34,358 nucleotides of DNA. It comes from JAAEUB01 sp964550345 (GTDB lineage Bacteria > Pseudomonadota > Alphaproteobacteria > Rhodobacterales > Rhodobacteraceae). The notes below the pieces were generated by a model, which saw only the letters and a program-made list of their open reading frames with translations, was not told the DNA's origin and ran no database searches. The DNA lies in NCBI GenBank assembly GCA_964550345.1, contig CAZJYZ010000035.1, positions 1-34,358 of the forward strand, given 5' to 3'. This document shows positions 31,946 through 34,358 of the stretch, one piece after another (position 1 is the stretch's first letter; each line of letters begins with the position of its first letter). The position numbers were made by a program, and so were the translations under genes.

Positions 31946-32332
31946 TTAGAAGCCAAACTGGAACAACAATCCTGTGCCATTACCCGACTGGGCTACGTGG
32001 CCTTCTGTACCTTCGCCGAACTGGAAAACACCAAAGGCGTTGTTATCGCCGGATTGTGAAAGCGTACCGGTATGGCCGTCGCCTTCCTGATGGACGACCC
32101 CCCAGTTGCCGTCGCCAAACTGGCCGATACCTGCGGCATTGCCGTTGCCGTTCTGTACGACGTTGGCGTTGCCCTCAAGCGCCTGGGCGATTGCGTAGAA
32201 GGCCAGCCCGGCGCGGATGGCATTTGCCTCATCCGCATTGCTTGGGTTGATGGCGATTGAAAGTGAACCTCCGGCAAGTGCGGGTGCTGCTGTGAAGGCG
32301 GCGAGGACGGCGGAAAGAATAAAGCGTTTCAT
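31946..32332 (-). CDS. Curlin-repeat protein (minor subunit / nucleator-like)
   Basis: 128 aa. Signal peptide MKRFILSAVLAAFTAAPALA (1-20), an N-terminal non-repeat segment (SLSIAINPSNADEANAIRAGLAFYAIAQALEG), then about six curlin half-repeats with QxGxxN spaced by 11 residues: Q60, Q71, Q82, Q93, Q104, Q115, ending LLFQFGF with the last Q one residue early (Q125). Asn positions are replaced in several units (H87, T109, T120), and there is a 35-residue leader before the repeats. Compared with the curlin at 32842-33273 this looks like the CsgB-type nucleator, but roles are inferred. AAGGAG precedes the ATG. Last gene of the operon. Confidence 0.85.
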   Translation of the reverse strand: MKRFILSAVLAAFTAAPALAGGSLSIAINPSNADEANAIRAGLAFYAIAQALEGNANVVQNGNGNAAGIGQFGDGNWGVVHQEGDGHTGTLSQSGDNNAFGVFQFGEGTEGHVAQSGNGTGLLFQFGF

Positions 32333-32358
32333 GGGATATCTCCTTGGGGAATGTTTGA

Positions 32359-32751
32359 TTAAAGCTCGACCGACGGGCAGCGCAGCTGCAGGCCGTTCCA
32401 GTCCAGCGTGAAGTCGATGTCGAATTGATCGGGGTTGCCGCTCATCATTGTTTTGCCGAGGGTTACATCGTCGCCGGCTTCAAGTTCAAAGGGACCACCC
32501 TGACGGATGCGCGAGGAACCACCAGAGCCGGATTTTGAGATTGTCATGGCGTAAGTGCCGGTGATGTCTTCGTCTGTTGCCAGACGGGCGGTAATCTCGA
32601 CCATGCGGCCTGTGTCGTTAAGCTCAACGGCGCAGGAAAGGGGCAGGTCCTTGACCTCGGTAGCTGGGCTGGCCGCCACGGCAACACCGATGGATACGAG
32701 CAACATGGCAGCAGCCGGGATCGGGTGGGGGAGGATGGATAGCTTGGTCAT
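32359..32751 (-). CDS. csgH: Curli assembly chaperone CsgH
   Basis: 130 aa. Signal peptide to about residue 26 (VAVA-A), then a small beta-sandwich: LPLSCAVELNDTGRMVEITARLATDEDITGTYAMTISKSGSGGSSRIRQGGPFELEAGDDVTLGKTMM. This matches CsgH, the alphaproteobacterial counterpart of CsgC, a periplasmic inhibitor that prevents premature curlin amyloid formation. Two cysteines (C40 near the start of the sandwich and C125 near the end) can form a disulfide. Lies between the two curlins; a strong hairpin precedes it and 26 nt separate it from the next gene. AGGAG precedes the ATG at 32751. Confidence 0.87.
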   Translation of the reverse strand: MTKLSILPHPIPAAAMLLVSIGVAVAASPATEVKDLPLSCAVELNDTGRMVEITARLATDEDITGTYAMTISKSGSGGSSRIRQGGPFELEAGDDVTLGKTMMSGNPDQFDIDFTLDWNGLQLRCPSVEL

Positions 32752-32792
32752 TTCGGTCTCCTGACATTGTCTGGTTTTGGTTTTGGGTTTGG

Positions 32793-32825
32793 CGGGCAGG
32801 TGGGAGGGAGGGCACCACCTGCCCG
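32793..32825 (-). promoter_or_regulatory. Intercistronic hairpin between first curlin and csgH
   Basis: Perfect 11-bp stem CGGGCAGGTGG / CCACCTGCCCG with an 11-nt loop, starting 17 nt after the curlin stop. No U-tract follows on the coding strand (CCAAACCCAAAACC). Likely a stabiliser or partial block giving more curlin than chaperone mRNA; this role is inferred. Confidence 0.6.
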
Positions 32826-32841
32826 GGCAGGGCTGGGGGGA

Positions 32842-33273
32842 TCAGTTTTGTACGATCACCGCCACGTTGCCGTTGCCATATTGGCTGGTTGATGCGCTGT
32901 TACCGTGGCCGGCCTGGATTACGCCAACCGCGTTGCAGGTACCGTCCTGAGCAACATCGGCTTCGTTGTGGCCACCAAATTGTGCGACACCAGCGACGTT
33001 GCATGCACCGTTTTGTGTGATGCCGGACATGTTGTGATGACCTTCCTGGCCAACCACGGTGAGGTTGTCGAAACCGTCCTGAGTAGCGATCGAAGTGTTG
33101 CCCCAGCCGGTTTGAAATACAGTCATCTGGTTCCAGTGTCCGGTCTGTGCGCCACCAACGGCGTTGCCGGTTCCCCACTGGTCGATGACGACAAAGTTGT
33201 CACCAGCAAAGGCCGGGGCGGCCAGTACGAAGAGGGAAAGGGCAGCGGATTTCAAAGTTGTTGTGATGGTCAT
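32842..33273 (-). CDS. Curlin (major-subunit-like) with regular 11-residue repeats
   Basis: 143 aa. Signal peptide to about residue 23 (APAFA-G). From Q32 onward Q-x-G-x-x-N occurs ten times at exactly 11-residue spacing (Q32, 43, 54, 65, 76, 87, 98, 109, 120, 131; N at +5 each time), ending VQN. This equals five 22-residue curlin repeats and would stack as an amyloid beta-helix on the cell surface. Cysteines C91 and C113 occupy equivalent positions one full 22-residue turn apart. ATG at 33273 with AAAGGAA upstream; the open frame to 33423 is not supported. First gene of curlin-csgH-curlin. Export would need CsgG, not seen in the window. Confidence 0.9.
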   Translation of the reverse strand: MTITTTLKSAALSLFVLAAPAFAGDNFVVIDQWGTGNAVGGAQTGHWNQMTVFQTGWGNTSIATQDGFDNLTVVGQEGHHNMSGITQNGACNVAGVAQFGGHNEADVAQDGTCNAVGVIQAGHGNSASTSQYGNGNVAVIVQN

Positions 33274-33767
33274 TTTTTCGTTCCTTTGGTTGCGTGTTTT
33301 AATGTTTCTGTTTCGTGTTTCAGTCTTTGTATCTGCGCCGTGTCTGCCCGCTTCGTTTGTATGTCGGTCGGGAGCGTTGGTGCCGATGAGACAGTGATGC
33401 CCCGCCTTGTTTCGGCTAAACAATATCGCCGCCAGGTTATGGCCTAACGTTTGGTGTCGAGGGGATTGTTATCTGCTAACAGTCGGTAAAAAATATAAAT
33501 AAATCAATTAGGTATAAGGGCGTCACCTGGTGATTCTTATCCTGTAGGAAATTCAGTTCTTGCGGATTTAATTTTTTCTGGGAGGTTTTTGAAACCAGTT
33601 ATTCACGTCCTCTGTCATCTCATGACAGCGTGGTTGCAGGTCTGTGAGCAGCAGAATTCGTGATTCCCCGGTGAAGGGAGTGCGTAATTTCCTTCAGGAT
33701 GTGCGTCTCAGTTGGATTACAGCGACCGCACGGGTGGCGGCGTGAAGGAACTACAGACGCTTTGGTC
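33274..33767. other. 494-bp intergenic region upstream of the curli operon
   Basis: Holds the likely csg promoter. Seen: a weak -24/-12-like site (33334-33349, separate entry), AT-rich DNA at 33480-33520 (AAAAAATATAAATAAATCAATTA) broken by no coding frame, and a perfect inverted repeat CTGTCAT-ctc-ATGACAG (33612-33628) about 340 bp upstream of the first curlin ATG, a possible enhancer site for the NtrC-family regulator or its own terminator region. No terminator with a T-run was found after the regulator stop. Confidence 0.5.
33334..33349 (-). promoter_or_regulatory. Weak sigma-54-like -24/-12 site upstream of the curlin gene
   Basis: On the minus strand GGGCAGACACGGCGCA keeps the GG of -24 (as GGCA) and the GC of -12 (as GCA) with the right spacing, but the TT before GCA is replaced by GC. 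It lies 61-76 bp before the curlin ATG. Proposed because an NtrC-type activator gene is next door; sequence alone is weak. Confidence 0.25.
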
Positions 33768-34358
33768 CTATTCCCAACTTTGTTTTTTGCGATACAGGGT
33801 CGAGGGCGCCACGCCTAACGTTTTGGCAGCACGGGTGACCGATCCCTGCTCGCGCCTGATTGCTGCCTCGATTACAAATCGTTCAACCTGCTCAAGGGTC
33901 ATGTCTTTGACAAGTTCACCCAGCCTTTCGGCTTCCTGATCCGCAAGGTCGTTGGTGGGTACAGAGCTGCCTTTTGATTGGAGAGGTATCATGTCACGGG
34001 GTAGCATATGCGAATCTATATGGCCCTTTAGATTATTTTCACCATGAAGGACCGCGATGTTGCGAATGACATTTATCAGCTGACGAATGTTCCCGGGCCA
34101 GACATAGGAGCGCAGATTCTGCATCGCTTGCGGGGTGAAACCTTCAAATCCACCACCCTCGGATCGGGCAAATTCCTCAAGCGCGGCCATGGAAATCTCG
34201 GCAATGTCAGAAGAACGATCGCGCAGGGGTGGCACCTGTATTTGCGTGGCGCTGATACGGTGAAAAAGCTCAGGACGCAGGCGACCATCCCGGATCGCCT
34301 CATTTGGAGCAAAGCTGGTAGAGGTGATTATTCGGGTTTGTTTGCAGGCTTCCATGTC
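33768..34358 (-). CDS. Sigma-54-dependent (NtrC-family) transcriptional regulator, 5' end cut by window
   Basis: Only the C-terminal 196 or so residues are inside. They show the end of the AAA+ domain, RPELFHRISATQIQVPPLRDRSSDI (sensor I/arginine finger region) and YVWPGNIRQLINVIRNIAVL (sensor II), a linker, and a Fis-type helix-turn-helix: LEQVERFVIEAAIRREQGSVTRAAKTLGVAPSTLYRKKQSW. The GAFTGA loop and any receiver domain are beyond the edge, so dependence on sigma-54 is not shown directly. The gene runs in the same direction as the curli operon 494 bp downstream, making it a candidate curli regulator. Confidence 0.9.
   Translation of the reverse strand, partial: DMEACKQTRIITSTSFAPNEAIRDGRLRPELFHRISATQIQVPPLRDRSSDIAEISMAALEEFARSEGGGFEGFTPQAMQNLRSYVWPGNIRQLINVIRNIAVLHGENNLKGHIDSHMLPRDMIPLQSKGSSVPTNDLADQEAERLGELVKDMTLEQVERFVIEAAIRREQGSVTRAAKTLGVAPSTLYRKKQSWE

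Overview
The window looks like chromosomal DNA of a marine-type alphaproteobacterium, most probably Rhodobacterales (Roseobacter group). Reasons: a stand-alone NDUFS4-type complex I accessory subunit, the house style of the glycine-cleavage, NAD synthase, TauE, DUF817 and curlin/CsgH proteins, moderately high GC, and intergenic elements (a stem followed by TATTTTTGCCAAGATGAA, and GGGCGCT-type hairpins) that I associate with that order. No genus is claimed. No rRNA, tRNA, CRISPR array, transposase or phage gene was seen.

Layout. (1) 1-4474: glycine-cleavage operon gcvT-gcvH-gcvP on the minus strand behind a tandem glycine riboswitch; gcvP runs off the left edge. (2) 4549-9343: gamma-glutamylcyclotransferase-like gene, gltX, a CopD-like membrane protein, a DUF1801 protein, and a sulfotransferase/glycosyltransferase pair. 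(3) 9355-13608: glutamine-dependent NAD synthetase, an exported protein made of 18 exact 23-residue MORN repeats, and an RNase Z-like MBL hydrolase. (4) 13662-17880: sulfide:quinone oxidoreductase with a TetR-type regulator upstream, then a three-gene operon (universal stress protein, ABM-fold protein, TIM-barrel isomerase-like protein) preceded by a helically phased repeat. (5) 17916-22989: a small lipoprotein, an AT-rich islet with one DUF2971 gene next to a repeat element, uvrB, a TauE/SafE permease and the NDUFS4-like subunit. (6) 23126-26383: alpha/beta hydrolase, a small membrane-anchored protein whose 3' end overlaps a DUF817 gene on the other strand, and a quinone-oxidoreductase-type MDR enzyme. 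(7) 26479-31812: glyA, a Tat-exported multicopper oxidase, NAD kinase and a lone class II HMG-CoA reductase. (8) 31946-34358: a compact curli locus (curlin, CsgH, curlin) downstream of a truncated NtrC-family regulator.

How genes connect. gcvTHP and glyA are the two halves of glycine/serine one-carbon metabolism; only gcv has the riboswitch. SQR and its regulator form a sulfide-oxidation unit, and the adjacent Usp operon may belong to the same stress response (inference). The curli locus has two amyloid subunits and the periplasmic chaperone but no CsgG/E/F secretion gene inside the window. The most interesting signals not explained by genes are a repeated terminator with a conserved downstream block, REP-like hairpin repeats, phased or mutually exclusive inverted repeats in leaders, intercistronic hairpins in gcv and csg, and a pair of stacked cysteines in an otherwise perfect 11-residue curlin repeat.
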